From UBA2730 sp022793235 (GTDB lineage Bacteria; Bacillota_I; Bacilli_A; RF39; UBA660), in the NCBI GenBank assembly GCA_949745755.1, contig CATJZL010000066.1, positions 1 to 43,083 of the forward strand: 43,083 nucleotides of DNA. The letters run 5' to 3'. Under the pieces are notes generated by a model. That model had not been told where the DNA came from, did not search any database, and saw only the letters and a list, made by a program, of their open reading frames with translations. The position numbers and the translations under genes were made by a program. Numbering within the stretch: the first letter of the stretch is position 1; each line of letters begins with the position of its first letter. This document shows positions 8,528 through 17,372 of this stretch, in pieces.

Positions 8528-9061
8528 ATGAGCCGTATAGGAAATCGTATCATTATTGTTCCTGAAGGAGTGACTATAAAAGAAGAGAATAATTTTGTTA
8601 TAGTAACGGGTCAAAAAGGAACATTACAAGAGAAAATACTAAAAGGTATTATAATAAAACAGGAAGAGAACAAAATTGTTTTAGAACGTAAAAGCGAAAT
8701 CTATAAAGCTAATCATGGTACAATGAACGCTTTAATTACAAATATGATTAAAGGAGTTACAGGTGGATATGAAAAAGCTTTAGAAATTATTGGTGTAGGT
8801 TATCGTTTTAATGTTCAAGGAAAGAAAATCACAATCAATGCAGGATATTCTCATCCAGTAGAAATGGAAGTGCCTGAAGGTCTTACTGTAGAACAAATAA
8901 GTAATACAGAAATTACTGTTAAAGGAATAGACAAAATAAAAGTAGGAGAATTTGCTGCAAATATTCGTAAAGTAAGAATGCCAGAGCCATACAAAGGAAA
9001 AGGTATTCGCTATAAAGATGAACATGTTCGTCGTAAAGAAGGAAAGAAAGCTGCTAAATAG
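8528..9061 (+). CDS. rplF: 50S ribosomal protein L6
   Basis: Stalk-base protein near the factor-binding site. 177 aa, two similar domains, with SRIGNRIIIVPEGV at the start and the C-terminal PEPYKGKGIRYKDEHVRRKE signature. Confidence 0.98.
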   Translation: MSRIGNRIIIVPEGVTIKEENNFVIVTGQKGTLQEKILKGIIIKQEENKIVLERKSEIYKANHGTMNALITNMIKGVTGGYEKALEIIGVGYRFNVQGKKITINAGYSHPVEMEVPEGLTVEQISNTEITVKGIDKIKVGEFAANIRKVRMPEPYKGKGIRYKDEHVRRKEGKKAAK

Positions 9062-9078
9062 TAGGGAAGGAGTTTAGT

Positions 9079-9441
9079 ATGATAAAAAAAGAATCTCGTA
9101 ATAGTATGAGAATAATGCGTCATAAACGTATAAGAAATACGATCAGTGGTACAAAAGAAATACCAAGATTATGCATATTTCGTTCAAATACTGGAATTTA
9201 TGCACAAATCATTAATGATGAAACAAAAACTACTCTAGTATCTGCTTCCTCATTAGATAAAGAATTAAATCTAACTAATGGTAGTAATATAGAAGCAGCA
9301 AAAATTGTAGGAAAAGCAATTGCTGAAAAAGCAAAAAAAGCTAAGATTACAAAAGTAGTATTTGATAGAGGTGGTTATCTTTATCATGGACGTGTAGCAT
9401 CCCTAGCTGATGCAGCACGTGAAAATGGATTAGAGTTCTAA
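9079..9441 (+). CDS. rplR: 50S ribosomal protein L18
   Basis: 5S rRNA-binding protein. 120 aa, with IPRLCIFRSNTGIYAQIIND and the C-terminal FDRGGYLYHGRVASLADAAR. Standard position after rplF. Confidence 0.98.
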   Translation: MIKKESRNSMRIMRHKRIRNTISGTKEIPRLCIFRSNTGIYAQIINDETKTTLVSASSLDKELNLTNGSNIEAAKIVGKAIAEKAKKAKITKVVFDRGGYLYHGRVASLADAARENGLEF

Positions 9442-9452
9442 GGAGGGTATTT

Positions 9453-9962
9453 ATGCAAAAGAGAAACTCAGAGCCCAAAAACAAAGAGTTTGAAGAATTA
9501 GTAATTGATGTAAAGAGCGTTGTTAAAGTTAACAAAGGAGGACGTCAAAGAAGATTCTCAGCTATCGTTGTTGTTGGAGATAGAAATGGAAGAGTTGGTC
9601 TAGGTATAGGTAAAGCAGCCGAAGTACCAGATGCAATTAAAAAAGCAATTCAAGCTGCGAATAAAAATATCATAAAGATACCTCTAATTGATGGACGTAC
9701 AGTTGCGCATGAAGCAATAGCTAGAAGTGGTGCTGCAAGAGTAATCATCAAACCTGCACCAGCTGGTACAGGAATTATTGCTGGTGGCTCAGTTCGTGCT
9801 GTCCTAGAATTAGCAGGAATTCGTGATATTGTATCAAAATCACTTGGTGCAAGAACAAAATTAAACATGGCACAAGCAGCCATCAATGCACTAAAATCAA
9901 TCAAAACACCAGAAGAAGTAGCAAAACTTCGTGGGAAAACAGTAGAGGAGATATTAGGATAA
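9453..9962 (+). CDS. rpsE: 30S ribosomal protein S5
   Basis: Decoding-fidelity protein with a double-stranded-RNA-binding-like N-terminal domain (VVKVNKGGRQRRFSAIVVVG) and GIIAGGSVRAVLELAGIRDI near residue 110. 169 aa. Its stop overlaps the rplO start as TAATG, leaving no room for rpmD (L30), which normally sits here. Confidence 0.98.
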   Translation: MQKRNSEPKNKEFEELVIDVKSVVKVNKGGRQRRFSAIVVVGDRNGRVGLGIGKAAEVPDAIKKAIQAANKNIIKIPLIDGRTVAHEAIARSGAARVIIKPAPAGTGIIAGGSVRAVLELAGIRDIVSKSLGARTKLNMAQAAINALKSIKTPEEVAKLRGKTVEEILG

Positions 9963-10405
9963 TGAAATTACATGAATTAGAGAAAAATATCGGAGCTACT
10001 CATCCTAAAAAACGTGTTGGACGTGGTTCTGGTAGTGGACTTGGAAAAACAAGTGGAAAAGGTCAAAAAGGACAAAATTCTCGTAGTGGTGGAGGAGTAA
10101 ATCCAGTATTTGAAGGTGGACAATTACCATTATATCGTCGTATACCAAAAAGAGGATTTAAAAATGCAAGATTTAAAACAGTATATGCATGTATTAATGT
10201 AGAAGAATTAAATCGATTTGAAGAGGGAACTGTTATAACCCCAGCATTATTAAGAGAAACAGGAATAATTAAAAATCAATTATCAGGTATTAAAATACTA
10301 GGACAAGGAAAGCTAGAAAAAAAATTAACTATTCAAGCGCATAAATTTTCAAAGACAGCAATAGAGCGGATCAATGAATCAGGAAGCAAATACGAGGTGA
10401 TCTAG
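9962..10405 (+). CDS. rplO: 50S ribosomal protein L15
   Basis: Late-assembly large-subunit protein with a long Gly/Lys-rich N-terminal arm (GRGSGSGLGKTSGKGQKGQN). 147 aa. Directly coupled to rpsE by a one-base overlap; ends two bases before secY. Confidence 0.97.
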   Translation: MKLHELEKNIGATHPKKRVGRGSGSGLGKTSGKGQKGQNSRSGGGVNPVFEGGQLPLYRRIPKRGFKNARFKTVYACINVEELNRFEEGTVITPALLRETGIIKNQLSGIKILGQGKLEKKLTIQAHKFSKTAIERINESGSKYEVI

Positions 10406-10406
10406 T

Positions 10407-11675
10407 ATGTCAAAAACCATGAAGCAATTATTTGCCCCTACTAATAAAGATATAAGAGGAAGATTAATATTTACATTAACTATTTTAGCAATATTTATTA
10501 TTGGTTGTCAGGTACGAGTACCAGGAACAGAAAATGTAACAAGTAATTTAGGCTTCCTTGAATTATTAAATTCTATGGGTGGTGGAGCATTTAAAAACTT
10601 TTCAATATTTGCTTTAGGGGTTATGCCTTATATCACAGCTTCCATACTTATGCAACTACTAGAAATGGATATTATTCCATCCCTAGCAGAATTAGCAAAA
10701 CAAGGACATACAGGAAGACAAAAACTAAATAGAATAACAAGATACTTAGGAATTGCATTAGCATTTATTGAAGGATATGCCTTTGCCTTCGCCTTTTATG
10801 GAAAGAATGGAACTCCATTCGAATACTTATATATATCAGTTATTTTAACTGCAGGAACAGCATTCCTATTATGGTTAGGAGATCAAATAAGTGAAAAAGG
10901 AGTAGGAAATGGATTAAGCTTGATTATAATGGCAGGTATTATTTCAACACTACCAGATATGTTTGTAACAGCCTTTCAAAGCTTAGTAACATTTGGAGAT
11001 ATTCAACAAACAACTTTTGGAATTGTAAAATTTGCTCTATTTGCAATAGTATATATGGCTATTTTAGTAGGAGTAATATTTATCCAAGAATCAGAAAGAA
11101 GAGTACCAATTCAATATGCAAATAAGTCAACATCTTCTGCAAAAGCAAATACATCATATATGCCCATAAAAATAAATACAGCGAATGTAATACCAGTAAT
11201 TTTTGCATCAAGCCTGCTTAGTATACCAAGTATATTATCAGCAGTAATAAACAAAGAAGCATTTACCGTATTTGTAAGCAAGTATCTAAATTATTCAACT
11301 CCAGTTGGATTTATAATTTATGTAGTATTTATCTTTGTGTTCTCATACATTTATACATTTATTCAAATGAAGCCTGAAGAATTTTCTAAAAACTTACAAG
11401 AAAGTGGAGGATATATTCCAGGTATTAGACCAGGGAAAGATACAGAAAAATATCTTAGTAAAATATTATCAAGAATTACAGTACTTGGAGCCTTATTCTT
11501 AGTTGTAATTGCTGGACTCCCAATCATATTTTCTAAAGTAACAGATTTACCTACAAGTGTTTCAATTGGTGGAACAGGATTATTAATTGTTGTTGGTGTA
11601 GCACTAGAAACATATAAACAATTAGAAGGTAGTATGATTACAAGAAATTATAAAAAGGGATATAGTAGAAGATAA
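10407..11675 (+). CDS. secY: Protein translocase subunit SecY
   Basis: Channel-forming subunit of the Sec translocon. 422 aa with about ten membrane segments. Recognisable parts are the plug region GGGAFKNFSIFALGVMPYIT, the WLGDQISEKGVGNGLSLIIM segment of the fifth helix region and the cytosolic loop VIFIQESERRVPIQYANK. Conserved place between rplO and adk. secE and secG are not in the window. Confidence 0.98.
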   Translation: MSKTMKQLFAPTNKDIRGRLIFTLTILAIFIIGCQVRVPGTENVTSNLGFLELLNSMGGGAFKNFSIFALGVMPYITASILMQLLEMDIIPSLAELAKQGHTGRQKLNRITRYLGIALAFIEGYAFAFAFYGKNGTPFEYLYISVILTAGTAFLLWLGDQISEKGVGNGLSLIIMAGIISTLPDMFVTAFQSLVTFGDIQQTTFGIVKFALFAIVYMAILVGVIFIQESERRVPIQYANKSTSSAKANTSYMPIKINTANVIPVIFASSLLSIPSILSAVINKEAFTVFVSKYLNYSTPVGFIIYVVFIFVFSYIYTFIQMKPEEFSKNLQESGGYIPGIRPGKDTEKYLSKILSRITVLGALFLVVIAGLPIIFSKVTDLPTSVSIGGTGLLIVVGVALETYKQLEGSMITRNYKKGYSRR

Positions 11676-12353
11676 ATGAAAAGTATAATGTTTATAGCCC
11701 CTCCCGCAGCAGGAAAGGGAACACAAGCTGAGATAATAGCGAATAAATATAATATTCCACATATTTCAACAGGAAATATTTTAAGAGAGATAGCCAAAGA
11801 AAATACAGAAATAGGAAATTATATTTATGAAACGATGTCAAATGGAGATTTAGTAAAAGATGAAATTACTTATAAACTAATAGAAAATAGACTATCCTTA
11901 AAGGATTGCAAAAATGGATATATAATAGATGGCTTTCCAAGAAATTTAGAACAAGCTATAAAATATGATGAAATATTAAAAAAAGTAGATTTAGAATTAG
12001 GTTATGTTTTTGCTCTAAATATAGATAAAAAAGAGTTAGAAAAACGAGTAATAGGTCGTAGAATATGTGAAAATTGTAATACAACCTATAATATCAATGA
12101 GGAGCATGAAATGCCCCGTATAGAATCAATTTGTGATATATGTGGTGGAAATTTGTATCAAAGGAAAGATGATAATTTAGATGCATTTGAAGCAAGATAT
12201 AAAAATTATTTAGAACAAACTACAGATATCATCAAATACTATGAAGAAAAAAATATATTATATCATATAAATGGAAATGCATCAGTTGAAAAAATAGCAC
12301 AAGAAATAGATAGTATTATAAGTAAAGAAGGTAAAAAAAATGATAACGATTAA
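11676..12353 (+). CDS. adk: Adenylate kinase
   Basis: Interconverts ATP plus AMP and two ADP. 225 aa, long-lid type. The P-loop reads APPAAGKGTQ (residues 8-17) where GPPGAGKGTQ is usual, so two glycines are alanines while the catalytic Lys14 and Thr16 remain. The lid has a four-cysteine zinc site (CENC near residue 128, CDIC about 24 residues later), and GFPRNLEQA of the AMP site is present. The ATG directly abuts the secY stop; the last 14 bases overlap map. Confidence 0.95.
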   Translation: MKSIMFIAPPAAGKGTQAEIIANKYNIPHISTGNILREIAKENTEIGNYIYETMSNGDLVKDEITYKLIENRLSLKDCKNGYIIDGFPRNLEQAIKYDEILKKVDLELGYVFALNIDKKELEKRVIGRRICENCNTTYNINEEHEMPRIESICDICGGNLYQRKDDNLDAFEARYKNYLEQTTDIIKYYEEKNILYHINGNASVEKIAQEIDSIISKEGKKNDND

Positions 12354-13086
12354 AAGCGAAAGAGAGATTGCCCTATTAAAAGTAGCAGGTAATATTGTCT
12401 ATAAAACACATCAGTATCTAAAACCATTTATCAAAGAAGGAATAACAACAAATGAATTAAATAATTTAGCAGAAAAATTTATTCTAAAAAATAATGCCAC
12501 ACCATCATTTAAGGGATATGAAGGATTTCCATCAGCCCTATGTATAAGTATAAATGAAGAGGTAGTGCATGGATTTCCAAGCGAAAGAAAACTAAAAAAT
12601 GGGGATATAGTAACATTAGATATTGGAGCTTGTTTCAAGGGATATCATGGGGACTCTGCTTGGACATATCAAGTAGGAGAAATCAATGAAGAAAAAAGAT
12701 ATTTAATGGAACATACTGAAAAATCGTTATTTATTGGCCTAGAACAAATAAAACCAGGTAATAGGATAGGGGATATTGGAAGTGCCATAGAAATATATGC
12801 TAGAAATCACAATCTAGGAGTAGTAAAAGAATTATGTGGTCATGGAGTAGGAACAGATGTTCATGAACCACCTGACGTTCCAAACTATGGTATGCCAAAT
12901 ACTGGTCCTAGATTAAAAGTAGGTATGGTGATTGCAGTAGAACCTATGCTAACATTAAAACGTCCAGAAATATATTTAGAAGAAAATGACTGGACTGTAG
13001 TAACAAAAGATCATAGTCCATCAGCTCACTATGAACATACAGTTGTTGTAACTCAAGATGGATACGAAATATTAACAGGAGAGTGA
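12340..13086 (+). CDS. map: Methionine aminopeptidase, type I
   Basis: Removes the initiator Met from nascent proteins. 248 aa. All five metal ligands of the pita-bread fold are visible: Asp in VTLDIGACFKG, Asp in HGDSAWTY, His in LCGHGVGTDVHEPP, Glu in IAVEPML and Glu in HYEHTVVVT. It has no N-terminal zinc-finger extension. Confidence 0.97.
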   Translation: MITIKSEREIALLKVAGNIVYKTHQYLKPFIKEGITTNELNNLAEKFILKNNATPSFKGYEGFPSALCISINEEVVHGFPSERKLKNGDIVTLDIGACFKGYHGDSAWTYQVGEINEEKRYLMEHTEKSLFIGLEQIKPGNRIGDIGSAIEIYARNHNLGVVKELCGHGVGTDVHEPPDVPNYGMPNTGPRLKVGMVIAVEPMLTLKRPEIYLEENDWTVVTKDHSPSAHYEHTVVVTQDGYEILTGE

Positions 13087-13090
13087 AAAG

Positions 13091-13306
13091 ATGGCTAAAG
13101 AAGCTACAATAGAAATGGAAGGTAAAGTTCTTGAAATTATACCAGGTGGAAAATTTAAAGTTCAACTTGATAATGGACACATTGTGGAAGCTCACGTTTC
13201 TGGTAAAATACGAATGCACTATATTCGCATCTTACCAGGAGATACCGTAATGATAGAACTATCGCCTTATGACTTAACACGTGGGCGTATTACCTATCGT
13301 AAATAA
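13091..13306 (+). CDS. infA: Translation initiation factor IF-1
   Basis: S1/OB-fold factor that occupies the 30S A site during initiation. 71 aa: EATIEMEGKVLEIIPGGKFK and the C-terminal RGRITYRK are textbook. Four bases after map. Confidence 0.98.
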   Translation: MAKEATIEMEGKVLEIIPGGKFKVQLDNGHIVEAHVSGKIRMHYIRILPGDTVMIELSPYDLTRGRITYRK

Positions 13307-13320
13307 TAGGAGGGAATTAT

Positions 13321-13437
13321 ATGAAAGTAAAAGCATCAGTTAAACCAATCTGTGCTGATTGTAAAGTAGTAAGACGAAAAGGTGTAGTTAGGATAGTTTG
13401 TAAAAAAAATCCTAAACACAATCAAAGACAAGGCTAA
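13321..13437 (+). CDS. rpmJ: 50S ribosomal protein L36
   Basis: 38-aa zinc-binding protein. Translation begins MKVKASVKPICADCKVVRRK and ends CKKNPKHNQRQG, giving the C-x2-C-x12-C-x4-H zinc site of the C+ form. AGGAGGG lies 7-9 nt upstream. Normal place between infA and rpsM. Confidence 0.97.
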   Translation: MKVKASVKPICADCKVVRRKGVVRIVCKKNPKHNQRQG

Positions 13438-13452
13438 TAGGAGGTGAAATAA

Positions 13453-13821
13453 ATGGCACGTATCAAAGGTGTAGATATTCCAAATGATAAACATATAGTT
13501 ATTTCATTAACTTATATTTATGGTATTGGAAGAAGCTTAGCAAGAAAAATTTGTAAAGAAACAGGTGTAGAACCAACAAAAAAAGCAGGAGATTTATCAC
13601 AAGAAGAATTAATAAAGCTACGTGATGAAATAAATAATCATTTAACTGAAGGTGATTTACGCCGTGAAATAAATATGAATATCAAAACAAAAATGGAAAT
13701 AAATTCATATGAAGGATCACGTCATAAAAAGGGATTACCAGTTAGAGGACAAAGAACAAATAGAAATGCTCGTACTCGCAAAGGTAAAGGAAAAGTAGTT
13801 GCAAATAAGAAGAAAGTTTAA
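13453..13821 (+). CDS. rpsM: 30S ribosomal protein S13
   Basis: Head protein bridging to the large subunit and contacting P-site tRNA. 122 aa, MARIKGVDIPNDKHIVISL at the start and the basic tail RGQRTNRNARTRKGKGK. TAGGAGGTG precedes the ATG. Confidence 0.98.
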   Translation: MARIKGVDIPNDKHIVISLTYIYGIGRSLARKICKETGVEPTKKAGDLSQEELIKLRDEINNHLTEGDLRREINMNIKTKMEINSYEGSRHKKGLPVRGQRTNRNARTRKGKGKVVANKKKV

Positions 13822-13841
13822 TGTGAAAAGGAGGGAAAACC

Positions 13842-14225
13842 ATGGCTTATAAAACAAGAAAGAAAAAAGTTAAAAAGAATATACCTGAAGGTGTTGTACA
13901 CATTCACGCAACCTTCAATAATACAATAGTAACGATTACGGATAAAGATGGTAACACAGTCAGCTGGGCATCAAGTGGTGCAATTGGTTTTAAAGGAAGT
14001 AAAAAATCAACACCATATGCTGCAGGAACAGCAGCAGAACAAGCAGGAAAAGCAGCCTATGATATGGGAATGCGTAAAGTAGAAGTATATGTAAAAGGTT
14101 TAGGACCAGGACGTGAAACAGCAATTCGTTCACTTCAAACTGCAGGTTTAGAAATTACTGCAATTAATGATGTTACACCAATACCACATAATGGATGTCG
14201 TCCACCAAAACGCCCACGTGGTTAA
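13842..14225 (+). CDS. rpsK: 30S ribosomal protein S11
   Basis: Platform protein near the E site. 127 aa with GVVHIHATFNNTIVTITDKD and the C-terminal TPIPHNGCRPPKRPRG. Confidence 0.98.
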   Translation: MAYKTRKKKVKKNIPEGVVHIHATFNNTIVTITDKDGNTVSWASSGAIGFKGSKKSTPYAAGTAAEQAGKAAYDMGMRKVEVYVKGLGPGRETAIRSLQTAGLEITAINDVTPIPHNGCRPPKRPRG

Positions 14226-14258
14226 TTGTAAATCGATAAATAAAGGGAGGTTAGTTTC

Positions 14259-15209
14259 ATGTTACAATTTGAAAAACCAATATATAAAATTACAGATTCA
14301 ATAGAAAGTAATTTCTATGGAAAGTTTGAGTTAGAACCATTAGAAAGAGGTTTTGGAACAACTTTAGGAAATGCTTTAAGAAGAGTAATGTTATCATCAC
14401 TTCCAGGTAGCGCAATTAGTAGTATTAAAATAAATGGAATATTACATGAATTCCAAACAATCGAAGGAGTAAGAGAAGATGTAGCAACAATTATACTAAA
14501 TTTAAAAGGTGTTGTTATAAAAAATTATTCCAATGTTCAAAAAATAATTAGATTAAGTGCAAATAAAGAAGGAGAAATCACAGCAGGGGACATTGAATGT
14601 GATTCAGAAATAGAAATTATCAACAAAGATAAAGTAATAGCCACATTAAGCAAAGGAGCTTCATTAGATATAGAAATGACAGTATCGAATGGACGTGGAT
14701 ATGTTGATAGTGAAATGAACAAACAGTTATTTGAAAATAGAGCAACAGGTATTATTGTAATGGATACCTCTTATTCTCCTATAGAAAGAGTATCATATGA
14801 AGTAGAACCAGCACGAGTAGGACAAGATGAAAGCTATGATAAACTAATATTAGAGGTATGGACAAATGGTTCTATTAAACCAGAAGAAGCTATAGCTCTA
14901 GCATCACGCATTTTAATTGAACACTTTGGATTACTTACTGATCTTTCATCTATAGCAGATGTTACAGGTATGATGATAGAAAAAACAGAAGATCCAAAAA
15001 CAAAGGCTTTAGAAACATCTATTGAAGATTTAGATTTTTCAGTACGTGCCTATAACTGTTTAAAAAGAGCAGGAATTCATACACTACAAGACTTAGTAAA
15101 TAGAAGTGAATCGGATATGATGAAAATACGCAATTTAGGTAAAAAATCATTAAAAGAGGTATTAGATAAAATAAAAGATATGGGTCTAACTTTACAAGAT
15201 GAAGACTAA
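14259..15209 (+). CDS. rpoA: RNA polymerase alpha subunit
   Basis: Scaffolds RNA polymerase assembly. 316 aa. The N-terminal dimerisation domain includes LERGFGTTLGNALRRVMLSS. After a linker near residue 240, the DNA- and activator-binding C-terminal domain has LDFSVRAYNCLKRAGIHTLQ and RNLGKKSLKEVLDKI. Confidence 0.98.
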   Translation: MLQFEKPIYKITDSIESNFYGKFELEPLERGFGTTLGNALRRVMLSSLPGSAISSIKINGILHEFQTIEGVREDVATIILNLKGVVIKNYSNVQKIIRLSANKEGEITAGDIECDSEIEIINKDKVIATLSKGASLDIEMTVSNGRGYVDSEMNKQLFENRATGIIVMDTSYSPIERVSYEVEPARVGQDESYDKLILEVWTNGSIKPEEAIALASRILIEHFGLLTDLSSIADVTGMMIEKTEDPKTKALETSIEDLDFSVRAYNCLKRAGIHTLQDLVNRSESDMMKIRNLGKKSLKEVLDKIKDMGLTLQDED

Positions 15210-15226
15210 AATAAGGAGGTAAAATT

Positions 15227-15601
15227 ATGGCATATAGAAAATTAGGTCGTGATAACAAACACAGAAGAAGCATGCTAGCAACCTTAACAAAAGAAGTTAT
15301 CATGAAAGAAAGTATAACAACAACAGAAACACGAGCTAAAGAAACTCGCAAATTTGTAGATAAAATGATAACTTATGGAAAAAAAGGCGATTTAGTATCT
15401 AGAAGAAAAGCATTAGCATTTTTACATAATGACAAAGATGTTGTAAATAAAATATTCAATGATCTAGCAAAAAGATATGAAAATAGAAATGGTGGTTATA
15501 CTAGAATACTTAAATTAAAAGAACGTCGTGGAGATGATAGCCTAATTGTAATGTTAAAATTAGTTGACGAAGAAAATAGTACAAGTGAGGAATCAAAATA
15601 A
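15227..15601 (+). CDS. rplQ: 50S ribosomal protein L17
   Basis: Large-subunit protein near the tunnel exit. 124 aa: RKLGRDNKHRRSMLATLTKE and the C-terminal GYTRILKLKERRGDDSLIVM. Last gene of the ribosomal operon. Confidence 0.98.
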   Translation: MAYRKLGRDNKHRRSMLATLTKEVIMKESITTTETRAKETRKFVDKMITYGKKGDLVSRRKALAFLHNDKDVVNKIFNDLAKRYENRNGGYTRILKLKERRGDDSLIVMLKLVDEENSTSEESK

Positions 15602-15646
15602 AAGTTTTGAACAAATAGGATTAGATGTAGACAGAAAGTGTTTACA

Positions 15647-15677
15647 TTTTTCTTTTGCTAAAAAAACAAAAGAAAAA
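15647..15677 (+). other. Long A/T hairpin after rplQ
   Basis: Perfect 11-bp inverted repeat TTTTTCTTTTG (15647-15657) and CAAAAGAAAAA (15667-15677) with a 9-nt loop. It lies 46 nt after rplQ. There is no downstream T-run, so termination would be inefficient; it may be a weak terminator or 3'-end stabiliser of the ribosomal transcript. Confidence 0.5.
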
Positions 15678-15691
15678 ATAGGATTAGTCGC

Positions 15692-15720
15692 TTTCAAATT
15701 TAATAGAATTAATATATAAT
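15692..15720 (+). promoter_or_regulatory. Possible promoter for the SDR-ecfA-truA group
   Basis: TTTCAA at 15692-15697 and a perfect TATAAT at 15715-15720 with a 17-bp spacer, 24 nt before the SDR start codon. The -35 box is weak. Confidence 0.5.
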
Positions 15721-15743
15721 AAGGCTAGAAGAGGTGAAATACC

Positions 15744-16541
15744 ATGAAAGCATTAATAACTGGTGCATCCTCTGGTCTAGGACTAGAAATGGCAAAATAT
15801 TTAGCAAAGAAAAAATATGAACTTATTTTAGTAGCACGAAATAAAGAAAGATTACAAGAAATACAAAACTCACTTCCAACAAAAACAATGATAGTAGCAA
15901 TGGATTTAAGAGAAGAACAAAAAATAAAGGAACTATATGTAATTGCCCAAAGTGAAGACATTGATATTTTAATTAACAATGCTGGCTTTGGTAAATGTGC
16001 TCTGTTTAAAGATATAGAATTAAAAGAAGAGTTAGATATGATAAACACAAATATAAAAGCTGTACATATGTTGACAAAACTCTTTTTAAAAGAAATGGTA
16101 AAAAAAGATAGAGGTTATATTTTAAATGTATCTTCATCTGCTGCATTTCTACCAGGAGGACCATTAATGTCAACATATTATGCAACAAAAAGCTATATTC
16201 GAAGTTTAACAGAAGGAATTTGGTATGAATTGAAAAAAATGGATAGTAAAGTATCAATATCTTGTTTGCTACCAGGTCCGACAGACACCAACTTTAATAA
16301 AGTAGCAAATGTCATGTTTAGCGTTAAACCGATGGATAAAAAAATAGTGGCCAAATATGCTATAGATGAAATGTTTAAAAAAAAATTATTAATTATACCA
16401 GGATATAAAATGCATTTAGCCAAATTCTCTCAAAGATTTTGTAGTGATAAAATGTTATTAAAAATAATTTATAAAATTCAAAAGAAAAAAATAACAAAAA
16501 AGAAAGAAAAAGATACCACTATTTCACAAAATAACTTATAA
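15744..16541 (+). CDS. Short-chain dehydrogenase/reductase (SDR)
   Basis: NAD(P)-dependent oxidoreductase, 265 aa, classical SDR. The cofactor motif TGASSGLG is at residues 6-13, NNAG at 78-81, the catalytic Ser lies in NVSSSAAF near 131, and YxxxK is Y145-K149 in STYYATKSY. The C-terminus is strongly Lys-rich. Overall it resembles the DltE/YqjQ-like group, but the substrate cannot be inferred. AGAGGTGA precedes the ATG. Inserted between the ribosomal operon and the EcfA-like genes, where many Firmicutes have ecfA directly. Confidence 0.88.
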   Translation: MKALITGASSGLGLEMAKYLAKKKYELILVARNKERLQEIQNSLPTKTMIVAMDLREEQKIKELYVIAQSEDIDILINNAGFGKCALFKDIELKEELDMINTNIKAVHMLTKLFLKEMVKKDRGYILNVSSSAAFLPGGPLMSTYYATKSYIRSLTEGIWYELKKMDSKVSISCLLPGPTDTNFNKVANVMFSVKPMDKKIVAKYAIDEMFKKKLLIIPGYKMHLAKFSQRFCSDKMLLKIIYKIQKKKITKKKEKDTTISQNNL

Positions 16542-16565
16542 TAAATACTACAAGTAGGTGATAAT

Positions 16566-17372
16566 ATGCCAAAAATTAGCAATATAATAGAAGTAAAAAA
16601 TTTAACATATAAAAATATACTCCAAAATATAAATTTAGTAATACCAAAAGGAAAATATATAGCAATATCAGGAACAAATAGTGCAGGAAAAACAACACTT
16701 ATAAAACTACTTTCTACAACATTAACTATAAAAGATTGCATCTTTTTCAAACAAAAAAAAATAGAAGAAATTAATAAGAAGACAATTTTTCAAGAAATAG
16801 GACTTATCTTTCCCGAAGAAAAACAAAAATTTATAAATGCAACAGTAGAAGAAGAAATATTTTACATTTTAGAAAATACAAATATGGAACAAAAAAAGAA
16901 GATTGAAAAATATCAAAAAATAATTAAAATGATAAATATAGAAAATATTTTAACAAAAAATCCAAATGAACTAACCCATATCAATTATATAAAACTGCTA
17001 TTAGCAACAGCACTAATCAGTACACCTTCAATACTGTTAACAGATAATATATGTTCCAATTTAACAAAAAAAGAAAGAAAAGAATTACTTGAAATATTAA
17101 AGTTATTGAACAAAGAAGAAAAATTAACAATCATAATGGCAACGAATAATTTAGAAGAAGTATTAGAAGCAAATTATTTATATATATTAAATAAGGGAAA
17201 AATAGCAATGGAAGGCACACCTTTAGAAGTATTAAAACAAGATAATAAACTAAATAAATTAGGCTTAGAGTTACCACTTATGGTAGATTTATCAGTAAAA
17301 TTACATGATTATGACTTATTAAAAGACATTATAATCGATATGGACAGGATGGTTGATACTTTATGGAAATAA
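16566..17372 (+). CDS. ecfA1: EcfA-like ABC ATPase, degenerate active site
   Basis: Position and fold match the first ATPase of the energy-coupling-factor vitamin transporter that follows rplQ in Firmicutes. 268 aa. Walker A is intact (GTNSAGKTT, residues 36-44). However, the signature loop reads ELTHINYIK (135-143) instead of LSGGQ, Walker B has Asp160 followed by Asn instead of the catalytic Glu (ILLTDN), the Q-loop Gln is missing (GLIFPEE) and the switch His is Asn (MATNN). It probably binds ATP, but efficient hydrolysis is doubtful. Overlaps the next gene by 10 bases. Confidence 0.8.
   Translation: MPKISNIIEVKNLTYKNILQNINLVIPKGKYIAISGTNSAGKTTLIKLLSTTLTIKDCIFFKQKKIEEINKKTIFQEIGLIFPEEKQKFINATVEEEIFYILENTNMEQKKKIEKYQKIIKMINIENILTKNPNELTHINYIKLLLATALISTPSILLTDNICSNLTKKERKELLEILKLLNKEEKLTIIMATNNLEEVLEANYLYILNKGKIAMEGTPLEVLKQDNKLNKLGLELPLMVDLSVKLHDYDLLKDIIIDMDRMVDTLWK

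Noticed and set aside
12944..13219. Minus-strand open frames inside the ribosomal operon
   Set aside because: They mirror conserved plus-strand genes, lack ribosome binding sites and encode biased sequences; shadows only.
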